Shown: one piece after another, positions 7,824 through 16,126 of the stretch | How positions within the stretch are numbered: the first letter of the stretch is position 1 | Layout of the letters: each line of letters starts with the position of its first letter | Notes under the pieces: model-generated | Databases searched by the model: none | Seen by the model: the letters and a program-made list of their open reading frames with translations, nothing else | What the model was told of the DNA's origin: nothing | Position numbers and translations under genes: made by a program | NCBI GenBank assembly: GCA_016223085.1 | Contig: JACRPS010000029.1 | Span: 1-64,000, forward strand | DNA from: Chloroflexota bacterium | Lineage (GTDB): Bacteria; Chloroflexota; Anaerolineae; Aggregatilineales; Phototrophicaceae | Direction: 5' to 3' | Length of the DNA stretch: 64,000 bases

Positions 7824-8694
7824 GGCTACCCTCCACGAAATCACCATCCACGAAGTCGAAGTCTTCCACCGGGATACGCGCCAGTTCCAGCGACCGCAGC
7901 GGTGCGATCTTCGCGCCCAGATTGACCTGCACGTAGACGCTGTGGCCGTTGGGCATCAACACAAAGCCCTGCTCGTTCAGCACCCGCAGGCTGTCGTCGC
8001 GGTGCTGCGCCGGCACCCAGATGCGCAGCCAGCGGTGCAGCCCCAGCTTGTGCGCCAGTTCGTTCGGCTGGCAGTCGAGCGTCAGGCGGCCATCGGTCAG
8101 CACCAGCACGCGGCTGGCAAGCGCGACCACTTCATCCAGTCGGTGCGACGAAAACACAATCGTTTTGCCGGACTGGTTCAGCGTTTGAATGGCATGGATA
8201 AAATCGCGCTGCGCTTTTACGTCGAGGTTGGCGGTTGGCTCATCCAGCACCAGAATCGGCGGGTCGGCCAGCAGCGCGACCGCGAGCGCCAGTCGCTGCT
8301 TCATGCCGCCGGACAGCATACTGACGCGCTTGGCGGCATGGCCGGTGAGCTGCACCTGTTCCAGCGCCGCCGGAATACGGTCAGCCGAAACCTTTTTCAG
8401 CCGGGCGTAGAAGTGCAGCGTTTCGGTGATGGTCATGTCGTAAAAGACGGTTTCCTGCGGCACGTAGCCGATAGCGGCGCGCGCGGCCTTGCTGCTGCGG
8501 CGCACGTCCAGGCCATTCACCGACAGGTCGCCGTCAAAGCCCTGAAGCCCCAGCAGGCAGCGCAGTGTCGTGGTTTTGCCCGCGCCGTTCGCGCCCCACA
8601 GCGCAACCGATTCACCGGCCTGAATGGTGAACGACACCTGATCGAGCGCCAGATTGTTGCCGTAACGTTTGGATAAGTTCGTCGCTGTAATCAT
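7816..8694 (-). CDS. nosF: NosF, ABC transporter ATPase
   Basis: A 292-residue ATPase. Walker A is GANGAGKTT (34-42), the signature is LSGGMKQRLALA, Walker B is ILVLDEPTANLD, and a switch His follows in SSHRLDEV. The C-terminal 80 residues form the extra domain seen in NosF-like ATPases. ATG 8694 has a GGCGGAG site and lies 2 bases after the nosD stop. It powers NosY at the inner face of the membrane in NosZ maturation. Confidence 0.94.
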   Translation of the reverse strand: MITATNLSKRYGNNLALDQVSFTIQAGESVALWGANGAGKTTTLRCLLGLQGFDGDLSVNGLDVRRSSKAARAAIGYVPQETVFYDMTITETLHFYARLKKVSADRIPAALEQVQLTGHAAKRVSMLSGGMKQRLALAVALLADPPILVLDEPTANLDVKAQRDFIHAIQTLNQSGKTIVFSSHRLDEVVALASRVLVLTDGRLTLDCQPNELAHKLGLHRWLRIWVPAQHRDDSLRVLNEQGFVLMPNGHSVYVQVNLGAKIAPLRSLELARIPVEDFDFVDGDFVEGSHD

Positions 8695-8696
8695 GC

Positions 8697-10163
8697 TTAC
8701 TCCGCCCCGGCTGGAAGGCCAGCCTGTCTCGTTTTTGCCTGTCGAATCCAGCCTGGCTGCGGTCGCAGCGCCAGCGCGCACACCAGCGCCCCCGCGCCCA
8801 GCAGCGCCAGCGCGGCAGCCAGAAACGCCGGCGACACCTGCTGTGACCCGGCGGCGATCTCCGGCGGGATGCCGTAGCGCATCCGGGGCGCGGTATCAAT
8901 CAGCTTGGGGTCTGGCCGCAGCGATGGGAACGCCGACGCCGCGAAGTCCAGCGCCTGCGTCGTCGGGCTGTAGGCAAACAGCCGCAGCACTGGGTGGGCA
9001 TCCGCCAGACTCTCAAACAGTTTTTCCGAACGATAAGGCAGATCGCCCACACCATCGCCGGCGCGGTCATAGCCCACGTAGTTGCTCCAGTAATTGCCGA
9101 CGCCGTCCTGGTCCCACAGATTGCCCAGCAGATCGCCGCGCCCCTGCACGCTCACCTGCTGGTAGTTTTCGAGAAAGACGTTGTTCTGGAAGATGTTGCG
9201 TTTGACGGACGGCAAAGCGGTCAAGCCGACATCGTTGTAGGCCAGGAAGTTCTCGCTAAAGACGTTGTTCACGTCGTACAGCGAGGGGGAGTTGTCCAGA
9301 TACACCGCCGACACGTTGCCAACAAACGTATTGTTGGTCACACGGGCGTTGTCCATATCCTTGAAGGCAATGCCATAGCCACTCGCTCCCCGGTTATGGA
9401 TAAACTGGTTGCCCGTCATCGTCAGGCCGGCGGAATACATCATGTACGCACCGACGGCGTTGTCTTCAATGATGTTGTTTTCCACCACCGCATTTTTGTT
9501 GTACATGAAGTGCAGACCGTAGCGGTTGTGGTGGATGCGGTTGTCCCGAATTGTGATATTGTCGGCGTACCAGATGAGCGTATCGCGCCCGGTGGTAATC
9601 TCGTTGCCGATCAGCCGGACATCGTTGCTGTACCAGACGCGGATGCCGTCGCCGCGCATACTCTCGTCCAGCGGCTTGCCGCGAATGATGTTATTCTGCG
9701 CCAGACCGTCCGCCGCATTAGCGAAGTAGATGCCAAACAGCACGTCGTCCAGCACGTTATTGGCAACCGTCACGCCTGCCGCCTGAATGACAATAGCGGT
9801 GTCTTCGTGCGTCAGGCTGGCGCCACTGCCGCGTACGGTAAAGCCGCTGAAGGACACGTCCGGCGCGTTAATCAGCACCAGGCTGCCCTGGCCGCCACCA
9901 TCAATCACCGGCTGCTGAACGCCTACCAGCGACACGGTTTTGTCTATCACCAGCGGGGCGGGGTACGTGCCGCCGCGCACTTCGATGACATCGCCCGGCG
10001 CTGCCGCCGTCAGCGCCGCTTCAATCGTGGTGTAGGCGCCGTCCGGCGCAACCACCAGTGGCTGGCTCTGGGCCACCACCGGCTCAGCCAGCGCGCTCAG
10101 GAACACCATCAGGGCGGCGAGGATCATAAAACGGCGGGGTGCGTAAACCGGGTGCGTCTTCAT
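8697..10163 (-). CDS. nosD: NosD, periplasmic copper-centre assembly protein
   Basis: A 488-residue protein with an N-terminal export signal (about residues 10-31), a right-handed parallel beta-helix of NosD/CASH repeats (about 45-380, many NNxI/NxI turns such as ENNIIEDNAVGAYMMYS), and a C-terminal membrane helix (about 445-466) followed by a short basic tail. This is the standard NosD layout with the membrane anchor found in many non-proteobacterial versions. It is 5 bases downstream of the nosB-like gene and 2 bases before nosF, inside the operon. In known systems it is essential for the CuZ centre of NosZ. Confidence 0.94.
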   Translation of the reverse strand: MKTHPVYAPRRFMILAALMVFLSALAEPVVAQSQPLVVAPDGAYTTIEAALTAAAPGDVIEVRGGTYPAPLVIDKTVSLVGVQQPVIDGGGQGSLVLINAPDVSFSGFTVRGSGASLTHEDTAIVIQAAGVTVANNVLDDVLFGIYFANAADGLAQNNIIRGKPLDESMRGDGIRVWYSNDVRLIGNEITTGRDTLIWYADNITIRDNRIHHNRYGLHFMYNKNAVVENNIIEDNAVGAYMMYSAGLTMTGNQFIHNRGASGYGIAFKDMDNARVTNNTFVGNVSAVYLDNSPSLYDVNNVFSENFLAYNDVGLTALPSVKRNIFQNNVFLENYQQVSVQGRGDLLGNLWDQDGVGNYWSNYVGYDRAGDGVGDLPYRSEKLFESLADAHPVLRLFAYSPTTQALDFAASAFPSLRPDPKLIDTAPRMRYGIPPEIAAGSQQVSPAFLAAALALLGAGALVCALALRPQPGWIRQAKTRQAGLPAGAE

Positions 10164-10168
10164 CAGGA

Positions 10169-10837
10169 TTACCCTTTGGGCTGCACCAGCCTACCGCTGA
10201 GTTTGATGAGCAGCGCAACGGCGATCAGGAGGCTGCCGGCGGCGATGATGTACCAGCCGGTATCCACGTAAGCAATAGTCTTAAACTGCCCGATCACACC
10301 TTCACCCAGAATCGGCGGGGTGAACGGTTGGATCGAACTGGACAGCGGGGCATACGGGTCAAGGTTCTGGCCGTAATACGCCATCCACAAACCGAGATCG
10401 GCCAGAAACACTACCGGGAACGCAAACGCGGGAAGCGCCAGCAGCCACGTCCAGCGCCGCCGCCAGACCGCCGCCACCACCAGCAGCACCGCCATGATAA
10501 AGACGGCGGGAAGGGCGATAGACCGCTCGAATTTGGCGGCTTCATACAGCGATTTCATACCGATGTAGTGGTTGAGGCCATCAATTTCGCGCACTTCGTC
10601 CAGCCTGGGGTCTTCGTCGCCGGTCATGTTGTTGACAAAGACGCGCATCCGCAGCCCGCCGGGATACTGCGGCGCTTGCAGCACCAGCCCCCAGTACGGC
10701 GCGCTGATCGAAACCAGCAGCAGCACCGCCGCGCCGAGGAACAGAACCGACGGCAGCCACTTCAGCCAGCGGCGGGAAGCGGTCTGAGAGGCGCGGCTGG
10801 CGCTGGTATTGGTCGAAGAAATAACGTTGGTTGTCAT
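10169..10837 (-). CDS. nosB: NosB-like integral membrane protein
   Basis: A 222-residue membrane protein with four predicted helices and a large outer loop after helix 1 (APYWGLVLQAPQYPGG to GLNHYIGMKSL). Clade II nos clusters regularly carry a membrane protein of this size next to nosZ, called NosB in Wolinella; position and layout match. The family's role is unknown. The start is taken at ATG 10837, with a modest AGG site, but ATG 10849 is possible. It lies 70 bases after nosZ and 5 before nosD. The gene symbol rests on position and topology, not on alignment. Confidence 0.75.
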   Translation of the reverse strand: MTTNVISSTNTSASRASQTASRRWLKWLPSVLFLGAAVLLLVSISAPYWGLVLQAPQYPGGLRMRVFVNNMTGDEDPRLDEVREIDGLNHYIGMKSLYEAAKFERSIALPAVFIMAVLLVVAAVWRRRWTWLLALPAFAFPVVFLADLGLWMAYYGQNLDPYAPLSSSIQPFTPPILGEGVIGQFKTIAYVDTGWYIIAAGSLLIAVALLIKLSGRLVQPKG

Positions 10838-10907
10838 AACAAACCTCATGTGTCTGAGGAAGGGGGCGGCAGGGATAAACCCTGCCACCCCACCTGCCTG
10901 CGATAGC

Positions 10908-12920
10908 TTACTGTGGCTTCACCATCATGTAGCCCATCATTTCGAGATGGAGCGCGGAGCAGAACTCGGTGCAGTAGAAGCTGAAGACACCGGAGCGCGT
11001 CGCCTCAAACTCGAACGTAATGGATTCACCCGGCTCGATGCTCAGGTTGATGTTATAGAAGGGGATGGCGAACCCGTGGGTTGCGTCGCGGGCGCGTTCC
11101 ACGTTGGTGATTGTCCACGTTACATGGTCGCCTTCCTGAATTTCGACATGTTCCGGCGTCATGTGGCTGCGGACGGCGGTCATGCGCACGGTGACGTTAT
11201 TGCCATCGCGGGTCACGCCTTCCGTCCCCTGCGCGACGGCGTTCGGGTCCACCGACTGCGTCAGCGGGTTCCAGCCCACTTCAGGGTACACTTCCCACGC
11301 CTTCAGCTTGTCCGCCTTGATGATCTGCGAGTAGTGCGGCTCCGCGCCGGTGATGGGCATGTCGTACAGAATCTGCGTCTGGTCGCCCGGCTGCGAGATG
11401 TCAATCAACTGAAGGTTCTGCGGCAGCAGTGGGCCGGTGCTGAGGAAACGGTCTACCGACCACTTGTTAAGCGCGACCAGGAAGCGGCCATCCGGTGTAG
11501 TCGTGTCGCCTTCCGCAGCGGCCAGATGCCCTACGTTATACTGAACGGGAGTTTTGTTGATGAGCTTCCAGCCATCCTGCGGGCGGTAGCCTTCCGCACC
11601 GATGCTCCAGCGCGCCACGGCGCTGTCGAGGAACAGGCTGGTATAGGCGTAGCCCTGATCATCATACACGGTGTGCAGCGGGCCAAGGCCGAGTTCGACC
11701 TGCGCTTCCAGCACGCTTTCCAGCGCCAGCACCGGCACGCCAAACGGGTCTTTCTCGGTTGGGCCGGCGGCGATGGCGTCCTTGATCTTCTGGAAGCTGT
11801 ACACCGACACATGCGGGTCGAGCTTGCCACCGATGGAGATGAAATCACCCTTCGGTGTCACATCCGCGCCGTGTGGGCTACGGGGTTCCGGCGCCAGGTA
11901 CAGCAGGCCGTTTTCGATCACCGTTTCCAGCGGAATAACCTTGAAGCCCTTCACATCCACCGCCGCGCCGGCCTGGAAGACCGCTTCCGCCGCCTTCAGG
12001 TTGATGATGTGCAGGTAATCCACCGCGCCCTTGCTGACACCGGCTTCAAACGGCGGGTTGCCCTTCTCAATACCGCCAAACGCCATTTCAGCGTTAAACG
12101 AATTGCAGAAAATCCAGCCCTCGGAAACCAGCTTGCCGGAATCGCACAGGTCCTGCCAGTACGGGGGCAGTTCCATCGCAAACGACTTGCTGTAATCAAT
12201 GCGCCCGGCGTCGCGGTCGAACTTCCAGAAGGTAATCATGCCGCTGTAGGAATTCTGATAATCCTCAATCGGCGCATAGTCACCGCCGACGGGCAGACCA
12301 TACTGCGCGCCTTCGACGATATATTCGGTGTTGGGCGTCACAAACGTGCCGCCGTGATCGTTCAGGAAGGCGGGATTGTGGACGATCTGCTTGGTTTCGA
12401 AGTCGCGCAGGTCAATCACCGCCACGCGCCCGTTGGCCTTGTCGCCGATGAACAGCCACTGGCCGTCGTATTCGCCATTGGTTTCGCTCAGCGCCGGGTG
12501 GTGCGTGTCGCCCCACAGGATTTCCTGCCCGTCAATGAAGCCCTGCTCCAGCACTTCGTTGCCGGCACCGTAGCCATACCCCTGCCAGGGTTCGGGCGCA
12601 AACACCGAAATCAGGCGCAGCAGCCGCATCGAAGGCAGACCAATCGCCAGCACCTGCCCGCCCTGACCCGCCGACGCAAACATGACGTATTCATCCAGTT
12701 TGCCGCTGGGCGTATACGTCATCGCCGCCGCGCGCATGTCGGCTTCGGTCAGCCCGCGCTGCTCGGCAATCGTCTGCCAGTCGAGGCTGCTGCCCTGGGC
12801 GCTGGTCATCGCTTTGGGCGCGATCACCAGGGCCACCAGGACGGCTACCGCCGCGACCGCCCCTATAACCACTACTTTTGAGAATAATCGTTGTGAAATC
12901 ATCGGTTGTTCTGTCTCCAT
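10908..12920 (-). CDS. nosZ: NosZ, clade II nitrous oxide reductase (Sec-exported)
   Basis: A 670-residue NosZ that reduces N2O to N2 outside the cytoplasmic membrane. The N-terminus is a plain hydrophobic signal (about residues 13-35) with no twin-arginine motif, the mark of the clade II type. CuZ-site histidines are seen in DTHHPALSET, FLNDHGGTFV, PRSPHGADV, LGPLHTVYDD, VGHLAAAEGD and GAEPHYSQ. The C-terminal cupredoxin has the CuA ligands C650, C654, H658 and M661 in FYCTEFCSALHLEMMGYM. Length and motif order are normal and the gene looks intact. It is the first gene of the operon; a CRP-type site lies upstream at 13007-13024. The start could also be the internal ATG seven codons in. Confidence 0.97.
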   Translation of the reverse strand: METEQPMISQRLFSKVVVIGAVAAVAVLVALVIAPKAMTSAQGSSLDWQTIAEQRGLTEADMRAAAMTYTPSGKLDEYVMFASAGQGGQVLAIGLPSMRLLRLISVFAPEPWQGYGYGAGNEVLEQGFIDGQEILWGDTHHPALSETNGEYDGQWLFIGDKANGRVAVIDLRDFETKQIVHNPAFLNDHGGTFVTPNTEYIVEGAQYGLPVGGDYAPIEDYQNSYSGMITFWKFDRDAGRIDYSKSFAMELPPYWQDLCDSGKLVSEGWIFCNSFNAEMAFGGIEKGNPPFEAGVSKGAVDYLHIINLKAAEAVFQAGAAVDVKGFKVIPLETVIENGLLYLAPEPRSPHGADVTPKGDFISIGGKLDPHVSVYSFQKIKDAIAAGPTEKDPFGVPVLALESVLEAQVELGLGPLHTVYDDQGYAYTSLFLDSAVARWSIGAEGYRPQDGWKLINKTPVQYNVGHLAAAEGDTTTPDGRFLVALNKWSVDRFLSTGPLLPQNLQLIDISQPGDQTQILYDMPITGAEPHYSQIIKADKLKAWEVYPEVGWNPLTQSVDPNAVAQGTEGVTRDGNNVTVRMTAVRSHMTPEHVEIQEGDHVTWTITNVERARDATHGFAIPFYNINLSIEPGESITFEFEATRSGVFSFYCTEFCSALHLEMMGYMMVKPQ

Positions 12921-12980
12921 GCCCCCAGGGGACTAAAAAAGCCGTTCGATGCTGCCTGGTGACAGCACCGGTGTAGCTTT

Positions 12981-12986
12981 ATCATG
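12981..12986 (-). promoter_or_regulatory. candidate -10 box of the nosZ promoter
   Basis: On the minus strand the sequence reads CATGATAAAG here. CATGAT matches four of six positions of TATAAT. A start of transcription about 7 bases on (near 12974) would place the CRP-type site centred 41.5 bases upstream, the spacing of class II activation. Pattern-based only. Confidence 0.4.
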
Positions 12987-13006
12987 GAATGGAACAGGCA
13001 GGGCTG

Positions 13007-13024
13007 ATGTGACCCAAGTCACAT
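13007..13024 (-). promoter_or_regulatory. CRP-family operator upstream of nosZ
   Basis: ATGTGACCCAAGTCACAT is a perfect palindrome of two 7-base arms with a 4-base centre, matching the TGTGA-N6-TCACA type read by CRP-like proteins. It lies 86 bases before the nosZ start and past the 3' end of crp1. A second copy stands before crp1 at 13809-13826. Confidence 0.85.
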
Positions 13025-13053
13025 GAGGTGACAGATTTCACGAATTGAGGGGA

Positions 13054-13776
13054 CTAGCGGGCTTCCTGAAGCGCAATCACACGGAGGGTGTCGAGATCAA
13101 GGATGTAGATGGTATCGCGCGTCAGTCGAACCAGCCCATCATCCTCAAATTTTTTGAAGGTGCGGTAGACCACTTCGCGGGCGGTCCCGACCATGTCAGC
13201 ATATTCCTGCTGGGACAGCAGCCGGTCGAAGTAAACGCCGCCCGCTTCGTGGGGTCGTCCCTCCAGTTCCGCGCGGGCCAGCAGGACGGTGGCAAGCCGG
13301 GAGGTGACATCCCGGAACGCCAGATCGTGTACCAGCGTCACAAACTGCTTGAGGCGGTCGGTTATCAGACGCAGGAACACTTCCTGGAAATCGGCGTGTT
13401 CATCCAGCAGCGTTTGCAGAACATCTGCCGGCAGCGTAACCGCTTTTACCGGCGTCAGTGTGGTTGCCGAGTACGGGCTGAGGCCGCCGGTTGGCAGCGA
13501 CTCTGCGCCCAGGCAGTCGCCCGGCAGCGGCAGCGCCAGTATCTGGCACTTCTCCTTTGACCGGCGGTACAACTTCACCCGGCCTGATTGCAGCGCGAAC
13601 AGACCGCTGGGCGGGTCGCCCTGGCGGTACAGGTCTACCCCTGTCGGATACACAGCCAGCACCGCTTTTTCCGCCAGACAGCGATGGGTACGCGGGCTGA
13701 GCGCCTTAAAGAGTTGAATCGTGGATAAGGAATCCGCCGTGACCATCATATAACTGCCGTTAGCTTCGTTGACCAT
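13054..13776 (-). CDS. CRP/FNR-family transcription regulator 1
   Basis: A 240-residue regulator with an N-terminal cyclic-nucleotide-type beta roll (about 20-130), a dimer helix (about 131-165) and a C-terminal winged helix. The recognition helix holds R200-E201-x3-R205 (TAREVVYRTF), the same reading head that lets CRP bind TGTGA. It has no FNR-type N-terminal cysteine cluster; single cysteines are C33, C77 and C88. It lies directly before nosZ, with a CRP-type site on each side. The ATG at 13776 has no clear ribosome site, and a TATGCT box 7 bases upstream suggests a leaderless message. It likely controls the nos operon and itself. Confidence 0.93.
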   Translation of the reverse strand: MVNEANGSYMMVTADSLSTIQLFKALSPRTHRCLAEKAVLAVYPTGVDLYRQGDPPSGLFALQSGRVKLYRRSKEKCQILALPLPGDCLGAESLPTGGLSPYSATTLTPVKAVTLPADVLQTLLDEHADFQEVFLRLITDRLKQFVTLVHDLAFRDVTSRLATVLLARAELEGRPHEAGGVYFDRLLSQQEYADMVGTAREVVYRTFKKFEDDGLVRLTRDTIYILDLDTLRVIALQEAR

Positions 13777-13782
13777 ACGGTC

Positions 13783-13788
13783 AGCATA
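13783..13788 (-). promoter_or_regulatory. candidate -10 box for crp-like gene 1 (leaderless)
   Basis: TATGCT on the minus strand ends 6 bases before the ATG at 13776. If used, transcription would begin at or next to the start codon, and the CRP-type site at 13809-13826 would be centred about 41.5 bases upstream, as at nosZ. Confidence 0.35.
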
Positions 13789-13808
13789 GAGGCAGAAACA
13801 GCCGCCTG

Positions 13809-13826
13809 ATGTGACCTAAATCACGT
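13809..13826 (-). promoter_or_regulatory. CRP-family operator upstream of crp-like gene 1
   Basis: ATGTGACCTAAATCACGT shares the flanks and first arm of the site before nosZ (both read CTGATGTGACC) and has one weak position in the second arm. It ends exactly at the last base of the crp2 stop codon region and is centred 41.5 bases before the crp1 ATG. Confidence 0.8.
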
Positions 13827-14536
13827 TATGGGGTCGTTGTCTCATCGGGACAGGCGCATGGTGGCAGCAGCGCGTTGGGGTTCAGCAGGGTAATGCGCCC
13901 TACTTCATTCCGCACGACCCCTTCTTTTTCCAGATGAGTCAGGTGACGGGTCACCACCTCACGCACGGTGCCAACGAGCGACGCCAGTTTTTCGTGGGTG
14001 AGTTCAATCGTCGGCTGTGGTTCGGTACGGTCGGCGTACGTCAGCAGGCAGTCGTTAATCCGGTCGGCCACCGACCACGACCCCAGCACTTCGCTGACAC
14101 GCGACAGGTGTTCCAGCCGCTGGCTGTAGACATGCAGCAGCGCTTTGACAAGCTGCGGATCGCGCGTTTTGAGCTGCTGGAAGGCTTCGTCGGGCAGGAC
14201 AAACAGTGTCACCTGATTCAGCGCCTGGGCAGACGCCGGATTCTTCTCCATGTCAAACAGGGGGCAACTGCCAAAACATTTGCCCCGGTTCATCAAACAC
14301 AATCCCTGTATCCGCCCGTTCAGCGACTGTTTGATGATCTTAACCTGCCCCGCAGCCACAAACCACAAGGAACCGGCTTGCTCACCCTCCATAAAAATCA
14401 TCTGGCCGGGCGCGTAATTGCGGCGCACCATGACGGCAGCGAGACTTCGCACCTGTTCATCCGGCAGGTTGCGAAACGCGGGGATGTCGTACAGTTCCTC
14501 GATCTTCACTGATGAATAATCGGCCATCAGCTTCAC
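13826..14536 (-). CDS. CRP/FNR-family transcription regulator 2, cysteine-rich
   Basis: A 236-residue CRP/FNR-type regulator: beta roll (about 20-120), dimer helix (about 121-160) and winged helix with R192-E193-x3-R197 (TVREVVTRHL), again a CRP-type reading head. Unlike regulator 1 it has six cysteines: C80, C87 and C91 clustered in the beta roll, C163, and a C-terminal CxC (C227, C229) after the DNA-binding domain. This could hold a metal or Fe-S sensor, as the C-terminal cluster does in Bacillus FNR, but the spacing differs from known forms. Start is GTG 14536 with GGTGA upstream, or ATG 14527. It precedes crp1 by 49 bases on the same strand. Confidence 0.92.
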   Translation of the reverse strand: MKLMADYSSVKIEELYDIPAFRNLPDEQVRSLAAVMVRRNYAPGQMIFMEGEQAGSLWFVAAGQVKIIKQSLNGRIQGLCLMNRGKCFGSCPLFDMEKNPASAQALNQVTLFVLPDEAFQQLKTRDPQLVKALLHVYSQRLEHLSRVSEVLGSWSVADRINDCLLTYADRTEPQPTIELTHEKLASLVGTVREVVTRHLTHLEKEGVVRNEVGRITLLNPNALLPPCACPDETTTP

Positions 14537-14599
14537 TACAGTAATTCACCCTACTCCATCATCAGTATACAACAGAAAACGGGTGCGAGGTGACACGCT

Positions 14600-16009
14600 T
14601 CAGCCAAACCGCCGGTTGCTCCACACCCGCTGGGTGAATACGTCGGCCACGCTCTGGATGTCGCCCTGCGCGACAATCACATCCAGCAGCACGTTGGGGT
14701 ACTGCTGGGCAATCGCCTGCCGCATCGAATCCACCATGTCCGGCGGGGTGATGACGGTGACACCCAGGCTACGGTCATTGGGGATGAAGTCAATGAAGTT
14801 CCAGGCGGTGGTTACAATCGGGCGGAACTGCTGCCAGTAAGCCTGCGCCGTGTCAAAGAACCAGGCTGGGTCCAGCCCCGGCGCCAGCACAACGGCGTGG
14901 AAGTCCGGCTCGCCGTGAATTGGCCCCGGCCCGCGCACGGTGTACTCGCCGTGTGTTGGTGGCTGTCCGCGCCAGCCAATCTGCCGAATCTGTTCCAGAC
15001 GCTGCACCGCCGGCAGCGAGTAATTGTAATAGTCATCCTCTTTCCACAGGCACAGGCCGATCAGCCATTCCGGCCCCTGGGTTGCCATCCAGTTAAACAT
15101 CGCGGCGGTGGCTTCGCCGTGACTCTGCGGCGTGTAGGGCGGGAAGCGGCTGTCCGGCTGCTTGGTTTCGCCGTTGGCGGGCAGCGGATAGATGCCGCCT
15201 TCGGTGCCGACCGCCGGCACGGGGTCAAGGTCAAACCACTCCTTCAGCCGCTGGTTGAAGACTGTGCCCATGCCGATCAGGCTGTTGGGGTCGCCGAAGG
15301 CGGTAATGCCGGGCGAGATGGACTGGGAAATCGGGTCGTAGGGATACTCAAAGTGCCAGCCGCCTTCTGCGCCGTTCTGCTGTTCCGGCGGGCGCGCCAC
15401 CAGCGGATTGCCGGGCATCTCCTGATAGAAGTGGTTGAGGGTGTACGGGTGCACCGCCGCATAGCCGCCGCTGCGCATGATGTTGATAAACCGCTCGCGC
15501 CGGTGATCGCGCAGGAAGATCAGCATGGCGTCCATGAACTGCACCACATCCGACGATTCGCCCAGCGCCGGGAAGCCGGGATAGCCGCCGATGCTGAGGA
15601 TGTATTCGGCGAAGATAATCCAGTTGTCGCACAGGGGGCGAATCACCTGCTCGATGTTGGTGTAATGCACGTGCGGGCGCATCTCCTCCGGCCACTCGGG
15701 GTCGGGGAAGTTCGGCTCATTATAGAACTCAAACCACAGCGCCCCGGCGCGGCGGTAGGTTTCCCAGTAGCGCCGCACGCCTTCGTCCACTGGCTCGGCC
15801 CCTGGCACGGCGCGGTAAATGCGGATCACCGGCGTGATGTTCAGACTGAGCAGCGTCGGAATGTCCTTCACAAACTCGTCACCGCCGCAGACCAGTTTCA
15901 TCCAGCCCAGTTGCAGGTGCCGGTAGCGGTCGAAGTTGAGCGCCTTGTACGCGCCCTCGTTGTGCAGGCCGCGCGGGTTGCGCGACCACTGGTATTCGTC
16001 TAGTCGCAA
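14600..16009 (-). CDS. TIM-barrel glycoside hydrolase-like protein with novel C-terminal domain (copy A)
   Basis: A 469-residue protein. Residues 1-350 look like a clan A TIM barrel: E98 in FEFYNEPN fits the acid/base at the end of strand 4, and E270 in AVGTEGGIYP fits the nucleophile at strand 7. No signal peptide is seen, so it would act inside the cell or be exported by an unknown route. Residues 368-469 form a separate domain (PDFHAVVLAPGLDPAWFFD onward) shared with the next two genes. Start is TTG 16009 with GAGGA upstream. It is about half identical to the 16127 gene by eye. Substrate unknown; the hydrolase role is inferred from the two Glu sites. Confidence 0.7.
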   Translation of the reverse strand: MRLDEYQWSRNPRGLHNEGAYKALNFDRYRHLQLGWMKLVCGGDEFVKDIPTLLSLNITPVIRIYRAVPGAEPVDEGVRRYWETYRRAGALWFEFYNEPNFPDPEWPEEMRPHVHYTNIEQVIRPLCDNWIIFAEYILSIGGYPGFPALGESSDVVQFMDAMLIFLRDHRRERFINIMRSGGYAAVHPYTLNHFYQEMPGNPLVARPPEQQNGAEGGWHFEYPYDPISQSISPGITAFGDPNSLIGMGTVFNQRLKEWFDLDPVPAVGTEGGIYPLPANGETKQPDSRFPPYTPQSHGEATAAMFNWMATQGPEWLIGLCLWKEDDYYNYSLPAVQRLEQIRQIGWRGQPPTHGEYTVRGPGPIHGEPDFHAVVLAPGLDPAWFFDTAQAYWQQFRPIVTTAWNFIDFIPNDRSLGVTVITPPDMVDSMRQAIAQQYPNVLLDVIVAQGDIQSVADVFTQRVWSNRRFG

Positions 16010-16126
16010 GGCTCGTTCCTCGTTTTTAGTCTTCAGTCATCCGTCGTCAGTTGTCAGTCAGGAACAAAAGTCAGCCATAGCTGTACTAAAAAAGCAGAAA
16101 ACTGACCACTGAAAACGGATAACTAA
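16010..16126. repeat. CAGTC/TCAGT-rich simple repeat spacer
   Basis: The gap between the two glycosidase-like genes contains short repeats of the CAGTCATCCGTCGTCAGTTGTCAGTCAGG kind in pieces (TCAGT, GTCAGT). Similar tracts occur at 28010-28050 and 53724-53760. Confidence 0.6.

Noticed and set aside
10809-12881. Long open frame (690 codons) on the plus strand
   Set aside because: It lies opposite nosZ, which has full copper-site motifs. High GC leaves long open frames on the other strand; its His/Arg/Gln-rich translation is typical of such shadows.
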